Source: Cyclobacteriaceae bacterium
GTDB lineage: Bacteria > Bacteroidota > Bacteroidia > Cytophagales > Cyclobacteriaceae
Length of the DNA: 64,000 nt
Assembly: GCA_028285445.1 (NCBI GenBank)
Contig: JANQPQ010000002.1
Coordinates: forward strand, 116,102-180,101
Reading direction: 5' to 3'
Position 1 is the first letter of the stretch. Every line of letters begins with the position of its first letter. The notes below the pieces were generated by a model. The model was not told where the DNA came from. It searched no databases and saw only the letters and a list, made by a program, of their open reading frames with translations. Of this stretch, positions 54,488 through 62,765 are shown in pieces. The position numbers and the translations under genes were made by a program.

Positions 54488-54507
54488 CGATTACTAAGGA
54501 ATGAGAA

Positions 54508-55422
54508 TCAATGGTTGGTATGGAGTGGAATATCCAGAACCTTGCCATAACGCAAATCGAAATTTGTCAGTAGCTGCTTGAAGGACTGTGCTGGTGATAA
54601 TTCTGTTGCCATCTGGTAATACCGGTGGGCTTCCTCTAGCTCTCCGTCGGCTTCCAGGATATAGGCTAACATCACAGCTTGGCCAGCGGACGTAACATTG
54701 CATGGGTTTTTCTTTAGGCCGGGAAAGCTTCCGTCGTAGATCCATATTGCAACCTGAAAGGACATTAGATCAGGATCATCTCGATTGGCCATTTCTATTA
54801 TCAAGAATCTTTCTTGATAATCAGGAAGATATATAACAGCTTGTGCATCGTTCACATCTATAGTCTTGAGTGGCTCATCGAACATGTTCTTAACCATAAC
54901 CAGAAACCTATTTCGGTTCGGGTCCTCAGTAGTTAGGTGCCACGTTATGCACAAGCTATCGGACCTCGACAGCCAAATCGATCTATTGGAAGGAGGGAAA
55001 ATCATTTCATAGTAATAGCTAATGGGGCGGCCGACCCATGGACGGATTAGTATCTGCTCGGTAGAATAAAGGCTTGACAATTGCAAGTGCGACTTGATTC
55101 TTCTGAGCTTGTTAAACTGCTGATTTATTTCCTGCAAGTCTACTGTTCGTGGTCCGACAAATTCCATAAACTGCTCACTCCAATGGGTGACTAGTAAGAT
55201 ACCACCTGAATCGATTCTCACTGGTTTTTTGGTTGAAAGCCGATCTAGGGGTTCGATGGTTTTGGAATTTTGATAAGCCAACTCACTCAACACTACCTTA
55301 AAGGGGTATTTTTTCGTTGATTGCGCTGATACGTGGAGGGCTAAGGAAAGGGAAAGAATAATTGAAATTATTCTCGCAGTCCGCAGTTGATCATAGAATG
55401 TAGTCGTTTGAAAAGCTCCCAT
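54508..55422 (-). CDS. secreted tetratricopeptide-like hypothetical protein between direct repeats
   Basis: I start at 55422 (MGAFQTTTFYDQLRTARIIS), the start closest to a signal peptide ending HVSAQ; the longer reading adds 18 residues. The 304-residue product has no catalytic motif that I recognise. Near the C-terminus is a single TPR-like unit (AYILEADGELEEAHRYYQMATELSP). It is flanked by the two 190-bp direct repeats, with 85 bp between the right copy and its start codon region. Such placement suggests a recombinable cassette. Confidence 0.65.
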   Translation of the reverse strand: MGAFQTTTFYDQLRTARIISIILSLSLALHVSAQSTKKYPFKVVLSELAYQNSKTIEPLDRLSTKKPVRIDSGGILLVTHWSEQFMEFVGPRTVDLQEINQQFNKLRRIKSHLQLSSLYSTEQILIRPWVGRPISYYYEMIFPPSNRSIWLSRSDSLCITWHLTTEDPNRNRFLVMVKNMFDEPLKTIDVNDAQAVIYLPDYQERFLIIEMANRDDPDLMSFQVAIWIYDGSFPGLKKNPCNVTSAGQAVMLAYILEADGELEEAHRYYQMATELSPAQSFKQLLTNFDLRYGKVLDIPLHTNH

Positions 55423-55563
55423 TTCAATACAATATAAGTATAAACCTGATGTGTATTTGGGTATTGCTACCTTCAAACTTGCCCGGCTCGGGCTGAATAA
55501 AGGGTATTGGTGTAACTCAAGCTGCAGTCCTGCCTTCCTTTAATTTAGAGGTTTTTCGCAGGC

Positions 55564-55753
55564 ACCAGAAAAGTGTGCCAAGGTGGATAACATGAAGCTC
55601 TAGTACTGGGCTTTCTTACCGAAACTGGGTAATTATTCTACCGAATCGGGCGATAGCATAGGTGAAACTGGCAGGTTTTGGGCTTCTACGAAATAGGCGA
55701 AATTTGGGCCCTGTACAGATTCGTACAACAAGTATGCGGTTATGGACATTTTT
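55564..55753. repeat. 190-bp direct repeat, right copy
   Basis: Second copy of the element at 54169-54358, same orientation. The last 14 bp form the end of the DUF2834 gene on the minus strand (its C-terminal codons lie in the repeat edge). Confidence 0.85.
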
Positions 55754-56099
55754 CGGAAGGAAAACTAGTAGGGCTCGCGCTTCTTCTCACTTCACGGAAG
55801 TACAAAAACAACGGCAACCCACCAGCAATGCCAAAGGCAAAGGTGTAAACCCAAATCCATCCAAGGTACTTGATTTGCAGTCGCTTTGATACCTGGAAAG
55901 ACCATACCAGAAAAAACACCACTATTACTAAAAGATCTATGGCAAAAGCTGACGATATATTGTTGGCAAACATCCCCTTGACTGTATCAAGGGGATGCGC
56001 GTAGAGAAGTATATTTCCCGACCTAATTGATTCTTTTACGGCAAAAATGTTGGGTAAAACAGTGCCGATTAGTACAAGTATGGCGTACTTTCTTTTCAT
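55740..56099 (-). CDS. DUF2834 membrane protein
   Basis: 119 residues with three to four helices. It fits DUF2834: an N-terminal ILVLIGTVLPNIFA, an SSAFAIDLLVIVVFFLVWSF helix, and LGWIWVYTFAFGIAGGLPLFLYFRE near the C-terminus. The tail after LYFRE (VRRSASPTSFPSEKCP) reaches into the right 190-bp repeat, so the C-terminus may be altered relative to relatives. It lies 21 bp after the serine-hydrolase stop, on the same strand. Confidence 0.78.
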   Translation of the reverse strand: MKRKYAILVLIGTVLPNIFAVKESIRSGNILLYAHPLDTVKGMFANNISSAFAIDLLVIVVFFLVWSFQVSKRLQIKYLGWIWVYTFAFGIAGGLPLFLYFREVRRSASPTSFPSEKCP

Positions 56100-56120
56100 T
56101 AGTTCCTCAACTGGTTAACA

Positions 56121-57266
56121 CTACTTGTAGTGGTTTCTGGCAAGCTCCAGTAAGCTCCACATGTTTTCTTGTGTTGAGTCGCCTCCATTAGTAAGTATAA
56201 TCACCTGCAGGTCTAAATCCGGATTGATAGACAAAACCGTGCGATAGCCATCGAAGCCTCCGGAATGCCAGAAATCGTTTACATCGGTGATGAAGCCAGT
56301 ATGCCAGTAGTTGCCAGTGCCGGTAAGCCAGCCCAGCCCGTAATCGGTTTGAATATTGGGCACCGACCCCTGTGTTTGAATCATTAAGTCTAATGTTTCC
56401 TTGGAGACGATTTCATAGCTCAATAAAGCGTCAATAAATTTTAGCATGTCATCGGTGGTGCTGGCAACTCCGCTGGCACCATAAATCAGCGAATTGAAGC
56501 CCTTGACTTTAATATCGGTGCCAAACGAAAGCGCGTAATTTTCGCCATTGTCGCCGAGGTGTTCGTTCTCTGAGATAACAAAGGTCGTTGACATACCAGC
56601 GGGAGTAAAAATCTCCTGATCTAAGTATTCTGGTAGGGTTTTACCGGTAACTTTTTCGAGCACTAAGGCTAGTAAGACATAGCCGGTATTAGAGTACCGC
56701 CCCATAGTACCAGGGTCAAATGCAAGGTTCTCAAACCCTGAATTATCACTACTAATAAAATTAAGGGCATCCTCCATGTTGAGATCGTTTAGGGTAGTTA
56801 CGTCGGTGTTGTCTTCTATGTAGTCTAACAAACCAGAGCGGTGCGCCAGCAAATGCCTTATGGTGATTTGCTCAAAGTTGGCGGGTAGTTCCGGGTAGAA
56901 TGATAAAAGCAGGTCGTCAAGATTGAGTTGCCCCTGTTCTACAAGCTGCATAATAGCCAGAGCAGTTATGGGCTTGCTGATGGAGCCTATTCTAAATTGG
57001 GTGCTTGAGTTGATGCTCTGACTAACATCGAACCTGGCCACACCGGCATTGCCTTGATACACAACCTGGCCGTCTTTCCTCACGGCTATACTAAGCCCGG
57101 GTTGGCTAGGCGATTGATTGCTGGCCAGGAATGCATCTATTTTTCCCTCAAGTGATGTGGGAACAGGAGTAGGCTCATCTTCGCTGCAGCTAACTAGTAA
57201 CAGAAAGACTAGCATTAGCGAGATTTTCGATAAATGGCTAATTGCTTTTGGGGTGTTCATTTTCAT
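56121..57266 (-). CDS. serine hydrolase (beta-lactamase/transpeptidase-like) lipoprotein
   Basis: I start at 57266 (MKMNTPKAISHLSKISLMLV), which opens a signal peptide with lipobox LLLVSC; the longer frame adds 16 residues. The 381-residue mature part is class-C-like: catalytic SxxK in FRIGSISKPITALAIM, YxN in RYSNTGYVLLA and the third motif HSGGFDG near the C-terminus. It may act on D-Ala peptides or esters; substrate unknown. Separated by 134 bp from the AraC gene. Confidence 0.9.
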   Translation of the reverse strand: MKMNTPKAISHLSKISLMLVFLLLVSCSEDEPTPVPTSLEGKIDAFLASNQSPSQPGLSIAVRKDGQVVYQGNAGVARFDVSQSINSSTQFRIGSISKPITALAIMQLVEQGQLNLDDLLLSFYPELPANFEQITIRHLLAHRSGLLDYIEDNTDVTTLNDLNMEDALNFISSDNSGFENLAFDPGTMGRYSNTGYVLLALVLEKVTGKTLPEYLDQEIFTPAGMSTTFVISENEHLGDNGENYALSFGTDIKVKGFNSLIYGASGVASTTDDMLKFIDALLSYEIVSKETLDLMIQTQGSVPNIQTDYGLGWLTGTGNYWHTGFITDVNDFWHSGGFDGYRTVLSINPDLDLQVIILTNGGDSTQENMWSLLELARNHYK

Positions 57267-57400
57267 TGCTATTGATTGATTTTTCGTGCAATTAACCACA
57301 CGTCCATGGCTCAATCGACTTAAACGATGATTTGAGTCCTTTCCGTAGCTATTACTGCCGAAGTACTGGCTGTGCTGCAGATTTTAGTAGAAGGAAGTAA

Positions 57401-58540
57401 TTAATGTGCCGCCTCGGCTTGCAACTGGGCCCGTTGATATTCCTTTGGGGTTTGCTTGGTGTGCTGCCTGAATATGCGGTTCATAGAGGCCTTTGAGTTA
57501 AAGCCGCTTTCAATACCCAGGGCAAGAATAGTATACTTTCTATTGGCGGGGTCAGCAAGTAGTTCTTTGAAGTATTCCACCCGGTATTCATTCACGTAAT
57601 CGTAGAAAGGTCGCTTTAGCCGAGAGTTGATTGCCTGCGAAATGTTATGGGTGGTAGTTTCCAGTTGTTCGGCAACATCGCTGATTTTTAGCTGCGGCTG
57701 TAGATAAAGCTTGGTTTCTTTGAATATGGCCTCGGTGTTTTCGAAAATTCTCGCCTCTTCTTCAGAGGAAAGAGAAGAAGTGGAATACTTCTCAGCAGGG
57801 GTATTCAAAAGGGTTTGTGGCAGTTTCATTCCGGAGATATATTCCGCCAAGGTGTATTGTCGGATTCCTTTGTAGCATAGGTAAAATAGGGATAGAGTGA
57901 AAACTACATTGATTGGAACCCTAACAAACTCCACTGCTTCTATCAGTTGTAGTTTGAAAAGTATAAAGAGCAAGAAGTTTAGCAGTCGAATGCTTATATA
58001 GATTAAGACAAAGTCCCTCAGCCACCGCAGGCGCATTGGTTCGATGTGAGAGAAATTCTGTTTTAATGCAGTGGTGTAGTCTTTAAGTTTTCTTAACAAC
58101 CAGATTAAGGAAGAAACGATAAAGACATCGTGCGACAGGTAAATGATGCGGTAGCCAATGTGCGGGTTATAGTATTCCTCTCGCAAAGTTTCGGGTGTAT
58201 AATAAGATAAGAAGGCAAAGTCAATTAGGGTGTAAGCTGTGTAGATGAATGAAAATGATGCAAACCACCACCACTGCCATTTAAGTTTTTGATCCTTATC
58301 TATAAGCAGATTGCCATAGGTTAAGAATGCAGTGAAAACAAAGGGTACAATAATGTTCCTCAGTATGAAATTAACACTGGTTAGGGTCTGTGATACCCAA
58401 AGCTCTAGAGCAAAGTAGGCTGCAATTAAGAGCACCAGCACAATTAGCACATAGTCGCTATTTCTCTTCCCTTTTTTTTGAAGGATGAAAAGCAGGAAAA
58501 TAACTAGTATGCTAAGCCCAACAAGGTTGAATGAAACCAT
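57401..58540 (-). CDS. membrane-bound AraC-family regulator
   Basis: 379 residues: seven or so membrane helices in the first 240 residues (for example LVGLSILVIFLLFILQKK, and YIAYFALELW later) and a soluble C-terminal AraC HTH domain (about 270-379) with ISDVAEQLETTTHNISQAIN and GIESGFNSKASMNRIFRQHTKQTPKEYQ. Bacteroidota use such 7TM-AraC proteins as sensors of envelope or small signals. Effector unknown. Possibly controls the serine hydrolase downstream. A hexanucleotide tandem repeat lies 133 bp before its start. Confidence 0.9.
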   Translation of the reverse strand: MVSFNLVGLSILVIFLLFILQKKGKRNSDYVLIVLVLLIAAYFALELWVSQTLTSVNFILRNIIVPFVFTAFLTYGNLLIDKDQKLKWQWWWFASFSFIYTAYTLIDFAFLSYYTPETLREEYYNPHIGYRIIYLSHDVFIVSSLIWLLRKLKDYTTALKQNFSHIEPMRLRWLRDFVLIYISIRLLNFLLFILFKLQLIEAVEFVRVPINVVFTLSLFYLCYKGIRQYTLAEYISGMKLPQTLLNTPAEKYSTSSLSSEEEARIFENTEAIFKETKLYLQPQLKISDVAEQLETTTHNISQAINSRLKRPFYDYVNEYRVEYFKELLADPANRKYTILALGIESGFNSKASMNRIFRQHTKQTPKEYQRAQLQAEAAH

Positions 58541-58672
58541 AGTTTGTGATAACTACAAAGGAACAACCGCGGTCTTAAAATAATGATATTACCTGATCAT
58601 TGAAATAGGGGTTTGCAACAAGGCCTTGAGTTTTGGAAACTCACTTGGATTGCGCTTGTAGCTGATAGGAAT

Positions 58673-58702
58673 ATGAAAATGAAAATGAAAATGAAAATGA
58701 AA
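58673..58702. repeat. hexanucleotide tandem repeat (ATGAAA)5
   Basis: Five perfect ATGAAA units, with two bases of partial unit before and A-rich sequence after. It lies in the 299-bp gap upstream of the membrane-bound AraC gene, so slippage could change promoter spacing. No protein repeat is encoded. Confidence 0.75.
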
Positions 58703-58764
58703 AATTCAGATGGGATGCTATTTCATCGTTTTCTTATTAGGTCAAATTCTGCGTTTTAATTTAC

Positions 58765-58821
58765 TTGGACTACAAGTCCGAAGACTCGGCCGCACGCGTA
58801 ACATACGCGTGCGAGCTATGG
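58765..58821. repeat. REP-like palindrome B, best-preserved hairpin copy
   Basis: Two hairpins: TTGGACT-ACA-AGTCCGAA (58765-58782) and CGCACGCGT-AACAT-ACGCGTGCG (58791-58813), the latter a perfect 9-bp stem with a 5-base loop. This is the clearest member of the A/B/C/D group. It lies just before the stop of the pentapeptide-like gene. Confidence 0.8.
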
Positions 58822-58839
58822 GAAGGGTAGTAGGCCCCA

Positions 58840-60138
58840 CTACCGATAAGCATACTTACGAAAGGCCCGAACAGTTTGAAATAACATAACTGAGAAAACT
58901 ATCCTGCTAAAAGAATCAATCGCGAGTGCCCAGTTATTCCAATCTGTGACCTTCAATCCGTTGTAATCCACCCTATGGGCGGGGTTTAGGAATAGGCCGA
59001 ATTTGAAAATCTCTCCGGTGAACTCCAGGTTATTAAGCGCTACGATCGGATAGTACATTGCTAACCCTAGGACTAGTATCCACAGTACAGGACGCAACCA
59101 GTCTTGCCCATAGTTATTTGATAATTTGTAAAATGCTAACAACCACCAATCGCCTTTAGTCCATGTCAGGTCCCTGCGATAGTATTCCAACTCCCTTCCG
59201 TGAAACTCCATGGCAAACCTTTTCTCGGCTTGATTTTCCATTGCACGACGTATCTGTTGGCAGACATACTTATGGTCTGCAATTGAACCGGAGGTCAAAT
59301 TCTTAAACCACCTACCCCCACTCCAGTTGATTTTACCGATGTCGCAATCTCTTCGTATAATTACCCTCTCACAATCATAGAAATTGCAGTTAAAGAATTT
59401 GGCTGTTCCCATCTGGACATTGTCCAACTTGAGTAGGGACTCTTCCCCATGCAGGTTAAAGTCGTGAAACGCTAACTGGCTTGCATCTTCCACCCTATTA
59501 ATGACTAGGGAGTTTGACTCTATATCCTCAAAGTGCATTCTTGGAGCAGATTTAAAATCGCCGATAGTGAGCGAATCTAGTTTTGAATTTACACACCTTA
59601 AATAACCATCGATTTCAATGAAAGTCATCATTGTGCGGAAATCCCTGTTAGATTGAGCAATCTCGATCTGCTGCGAAGAAACTTGACGTAGTAGGAGTCT
59701 TTTGATCTTAAAACGCTCCAAGTGAATGCCTGTAACAATTGTCGACCGGATGCTTATACTTTCGAATTGTGAATTGGCAATGAATAATCTTTCAATGGTG
59801 CTACCGCCTTTTACATCCAGATAATTGCAAGAGGTATCGGCGCAACCCACGTGTTCGATATTTGCCCCATCAGTAATTTCCAATGAATCCCAAAACCCGG
59901 TGACACTTTTATAGCGCCCACTGGAAATTGATAGCCTGATCGCACTGGCCTGCAACACAAGTAGATCCAGTTTGCAATCTACGAGTTGCAGGGACTGCCA
60001 TTCAGGCCATTGTTTTAGCATTACCGGCTCAGTAACGCTTATGTTCGAAACTATAATAGTTCCTTTTTGATCAACCTCGAAGTGGTTTCCTTGCTTGTTT
60101 ACGGCTTGTAGGAAGTCATTTGCGGTTAGTTCTACCAT
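58840..60138 (-). CDS. pentapeptide-like beta-helix membrane protein
   Basis: 432 residues. The first about 290 look like an irregular pentapeptide-type beta-helix: short repeated blocks such as SLQLVDCKLDLLVLQ, SNSLVINRVED and TAKFFNCNFYDCERVIIRR. Next comes the block DHKYVCQQIRRAMENQAEKRFAMEFHGRELEYYRRDLTW, and then two to three membrane helices (about 341-362 and 400-420). Similar beta-helix plus helix-block plus membrane proteins occur near ion-channel or sensor domains. Function unknown. It lies next to the TIR gene. Confidence 0.65.
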   Translation of the reverse strand: MVELTANDFLQAVNKQGNHFEVDQKGTIIVSNISVTEPVMLKQWPEWQSLQLVDCKLDLLVLQASAIRLSISSGRYKSVTGFWDSLEITDGANIEHVGCADTSCNYLDVKGGSTIERLFIANSQFESISIRSTIVTGIHLERFKIKRLLLRQVSSQQIEIAQSNRDFRTMMTFIEIDGYLRCVNSKLDSLTIGDFKSAPRMHFEDIESNSLVINRVEDASQLAFHDFNLHGEESLLKLDNVQMGTAKFFNCNFYDCERVIIRRDCDIGKINWSGGRWFKNLTSGSIADHKYVCQQIRRAMENQAEKRFAMEFHGRELEYYRRDLTWTKGDWWLLAFYKLSNNYGQDWLRPVLWILVLGLAMYYPIVALNNLEFTGEIFKFGLFLNPAHRVDYNGLKVTDWNNWALAIDSFSRIVFSVMLFQTVRAFRKYAYR

Positions 60139-60291
60139 ACATAGAATGTATCTTACTTAAGATTCGAAGCCTCCGCATCTAGACCCTGCAAGTGATCTGT
60201 GCGGACACAAATAAGCCACTGTAATTCTCATCACGGTGGCTTCGTCGTTGTTTGAATATAGGCAAAGTTCATGATAATTACGGTACTAATT

Positions 60292-60330
60292 GTCGTCACT
60301 CGCGTGGACGCGAGCGATTGCGGTGATGGA
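60292..60330. repeat. REP-like hairpin E
   Basis: GTCGTCACTCGCGTGGACGC then GAGCGATTGCGGTGATGG, very close to hairpin F at 54453 and G at 63496. A second, degenerate hairpin (CACACGTCACAAACGCGTGC) follows at 60338-60372. Confidence 0.8.
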
Positions 60331-60375
60331 GGACTTTGACCACACGTCACAAACGCGTGCGATCTGTAGATATAT

Positions 60376-61419
60376 CTACATATTTCGGAGTTTCATGAAA
60401 CTTTCAACTTGTCGCAGTTCATTCTCTAGCTGCATCTCGAAATTATCGGGCCACTCACTTTGAGCTTTTGACCTGATCCTTTCAAAAACCTCTTTAGGTA
60501 TACCAGGTGGGTTGTGCCCAGCTAAGGCCTTCATAGCTGCTTTTTGCCTTTCAATAAAATCTACTTGCATCTCGAAGTCATCTGGCCACTGCCTCTCACT
60601 TAGTTCCCTAATCACATTCAGCTTCTCTTCAAAGTTGTCGGTTTGTAGGATATCGTAGACTGAGGTTGTGTGGTCCCTAGAATTCCCTCCGTTGCTCTTC
60701 GAATCTAACTCTCGTTCTAAAATTGACTCAATATTCTTCAAAATATTATCTCTCTTTCTCTCCCATTGGGAAAAGTCCTTGGAATCCAATGATAAGAACT
60801 TCTCTACAATTTGCTTTAGAGAATTCAATTTCCCCTTGTCATTAATTTTCATGCCCTGCGTGGTGGGAATGACTCCGAGAATATCAGCATAATCAAAAGG
60901 CGGGATTAGAATCGGAATGTGCTCGGAAGTTCTAGCCCATGTGGCACCCATTTCACATAGGCTAATTGGACTGGTGTAAAAATGTGATGATAAAGTAAAT
61001 AGGACTAGAACTTCAGTACTTAACTCGTTCTTAATCGTTTCGAGAAAGTCAGCACCTAAAGCTACTCCGTATCCATCAAACGATGTACAAAATATTTTAT
61101 CACTTGGAACACCTATCGCCTCCAAAAGCTCTATCATTTGCTCTACGATTAAAGCGTCTTTACTAGAATGACTTATGAATACTTTCCTATTTGGGTGTGC
61201 CACCGAAATATTCAATTCATCAGCAATTCTTGAGATGGTGGAATTGCTTTCATGAGAAAGTATGTCAATTACATTTAGACGTTTCACATCTACTTTAGAG
61301 ACGAATGGGAATTTGATGCCAAAATTTGAAAAAAAGTCGGTTGTCTCTGCTGTATTAAAATCAGCGTCAAGCTGTAGGGCAATATCAATTATTGTTTTGA
61401 TTTTTAGTTGCCTATCCAT
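60376..61419 (-). CDS. TIR-domain protein with C-terminal tandem WPD repeats
   Basis: 347 residues. Residues 1-75 are an unassigned helical region. A TIR fold follows (about 78-210): VFISHSSKDALIVEQMIELL is the opening strand-helix, DFLETIKNELSTEVLVLFTLS is the central part, and the predicted NADase glutamate is E156 in SPISLCEMGATWA. The C-terminal region has two copies of a helical unit with WPD and FEMQ: QWPDDFEMQVDFIERQKAAM (278-297) and EWPDNFEMQLENELRQVESF (322-341). TIR NADases work in bacterial antiphage systems; an immune role is inferred. A 14-bp palindrome lies before its start. Confidence 0.85.
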   Translation of the reverse strand: MDRQLKIKTIIDIALQLDADFNTAETTDFFSNFGIKFPFVSKVDVKRLNVIDILSHESNSTISRIADELNISVAHPNRKVFISHSSKDALIVEQMIELLEAIGVPSDKIFCTSFDGYGVALGADFLETIKNELSTEVLVLFTLSSHFYTSPISLCEMGATWARTSEHIPILIPPFDYADILGVIPTTQGMKINDKGKLNSLKQIVEKFLSLDSKDFSQWERKRDNILKNIESILERELDSKSNGGNSRDHTTSVYDILQTDNFEEKLNVIRELSERQWPDDFEMQVDFIERQKAAMKALAGHNPPGIPKEVFERIRSKAQSEWPDNFEMQLENELRQVESFMKLRNM

Positions 61420-61441
61420 CCTAATATCCAGTGGTATTTGA

Positions 61442-61455
61442 TAGAAGTACTTCTA
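61442..61455. promoter_or_regulatory. 14-bp perfect palindrome upstream of the TIR gene
   Basis: TAGAAGTACTTCTA, centred about 30 bp before the TIR start codon at 61419. It has the shape of a dimeric operator site or of a short hairpin in the leader. Function inferred from position only. Confidence 0.4.
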
Positions 61456-61528
61456 CCAATATACCTATTATCGGAGTTCAATGCACAACTTAACTTGTTG
61501 AATTACAGTGTATTCTTCTCTTATCACT

Positions 61529-61725
61529 GTGGGTACTTTACACTCCTACCCTTCTGTTGGCTGGAGCCAACGCCACATACTAGTTAGGCGGCTTCAGCCG
61601 AGCGACTGCAGTGGGAGCTAGTACAGACTTTGTGAAAAATGTAGCTTTTGACGTTTAGTATTCCTGCGTTTTGTTAACTGCTATCTAGAGAAACACTAGC
61701 GTAGGCGCGAGCGACTGCGGATGGG
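61529..61725. repeat. 197-bp REP-doublet element, copy 2
   Basis: Near-identical to 43808-44004: starts GTGGGTACTTTACACTCC and ends GAGCGACTGCGGATGGG. Two hairpin units in the same direction, CGGCTTCAGCCG and GGCGCGAGCGACTGCGG, separated by about 115 bp. Located in a 408-bp gap between the TIR gene and a small membrane-protein gene. The remaining bases up to 61827 end with GAGCGACTGTGATCAGT, a partial third tail. Confidence 0.85.
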
Positions 61726-61827
61726 GTCACTTGTTTTGTAACAGGATTTTTAATCCTGCATTTTTAATAACCGCTAGTTTAGCAAATAATCGTCAGCTGT
61801 ATTGACAGGAGCGACTGTGATCAGTAA

Positions 61828-62274
61828 CTAGGGTGAGGCTCTACTACCACTATTTATTTCATTTACCAATCTGTTAAATTGGTTCCTATTGATTGCAAAG
61901 GGTATTAATGTAACGATGTTCGCAAAGAGCGCCATCCCTATGAACCCGAGCCCCAATTCGACTTGGTTGAAATAGATTACTACTGCCGATAAACAAATTG
62001 AAGAGATTGTAAATGTCAATATCAACCACCAATATGGAGCGGACGTTTTGTATCTGAATTCCTTGTCTGTGATACTTCCAGAGATTCGAAGAGTCGGCAC
62101 ATTTGAAAGCCGTGGTGTATTCTTAATGTCAATTTGTTCGTCCATTACCTTCCCATAAAATGGCTTCGTGATCGTAGAATCAAAGTGCGACGCAAATTCA
62201 CGTTTCAGTTCCACCTGTTTACGCAACTGCGTAACAAACTCTTCCTTGCTAATCTTCAATTCCAATATCGCCAT
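61828..62274 (-). CDS. hypothetical membrane protein (two helices)
   Basis: I start at 62274 (MAILELKISKEEFVTQLRKQ); the longer frame adds 13 residues, unlikely. The 148-residue product has a charged N-terminal helix, a beta-like middle (TPRLSNVPTLRISG) and two membrane helices (about 80-100 and 106-125). No known family. It lies between the REP-doublet element and the next membrane gene. Confidence 0.65.
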   Translation of the reverse strand: MAILELKISKEEFVTQLRKQVELKREFASHFDSTITKPFYGKVMDEQIDIKNTPRLSNVPTLRISGSITDKEFRYKTSAPYWWLILTFTISSICLSAVVIYFNQVELGLGFIGMALFANIVTLIPFAINRNQFNRLVNEINSGSRASP

Positions 62275-62320
62275 AACTATAGTACTAAAAGACAGCGTAA
62301 CTAATCTATGCAATACTAGA

Positions 62321-62743
62321 TTAAGATGCGTTTTTGTTAACTGTTATAGTGGATTGAAAATCTACAATCCCACACACTCGCTCGGCTCCAGCCGAGTGAG
62401 GACTATTGGTATTTGCTGAAGCTAATATTCTCGGCAATAGCCGAGCTACTGTTCTAAGACGTGAGCGACCCTGCAGATTAGTGTAGAAGGATACGAACAG
62501 TGCTACCAATGTGGCAAATATAACAATGGCAACCTTAACCCAATTCGGTAGATCCTCAGTCTCACCATACTTCTTTCTCTTGTAATGCTGGTAGAATAGA
62601 ATTGCTACGGCACCAACTGTAATTAGTGTAAAATGCATAACAAATGCGGAATCAAAGTTTAGCTTAGCCAGGATATCAGCTAGAAATGATCCTGTCACTA
62701 TGATAATTATGGAAATTGCGATTATTGGAATCCATTTTTTCAT
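62321..62743 (-). CDS. small membrane protein with repeat-derived C-terminus
   Basis: I start at 62743 (MKKWIPIIAISIIIIVTGSF). The 140-residue product has three hydrophobic helices within about 1-95. From GRSRLRT onward (last about 50 residues) the codons lie inside a REP-like element (62371-62480) with the hairpins CTCGGCTCCAGCCGAG and CTCGGCAATAGCCGAG, so this tail is probably not ancestral. The true stop of the parent gene may have been lost when the element arrived. Confidence 0.55.
   Translation of the reverse strand: MKKWIPIIAISIIIIVTGSFLADILAKLNFDSAFVMHFTLITVGAVAILFYQHYKRKKYGETEDLPNWVKVAIVIFATLVALFVSFYTNLQGRSRLRTVARLLPRILASANTNSPHSAGAERVCGIVDFQSTITVNKNAS
62371..62480. repeat. REP-like element K inside a coding region
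   Basis: Two hairpins 50 bp apart, CTCGGCT-CC-AGCCGAG (62389-62404) and CTCGGC-AATA-GCCGAG (62430-62445), in the C-terminal part of the preceding coding region. Ends near GTGAGCGACCCTGCAG, a weak match to the family tail. Confidence 0.65.
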
Positions 62744-62765
62744 CAAGCTAGTAGTTGCGTCTTTC

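Noticed and set aside
58673..58702. (ATGAAA)5 tract as a CRISPR-like array or coding repeat
   Set aside because: Perfect short tandem units without spacers; no ORF spans it.
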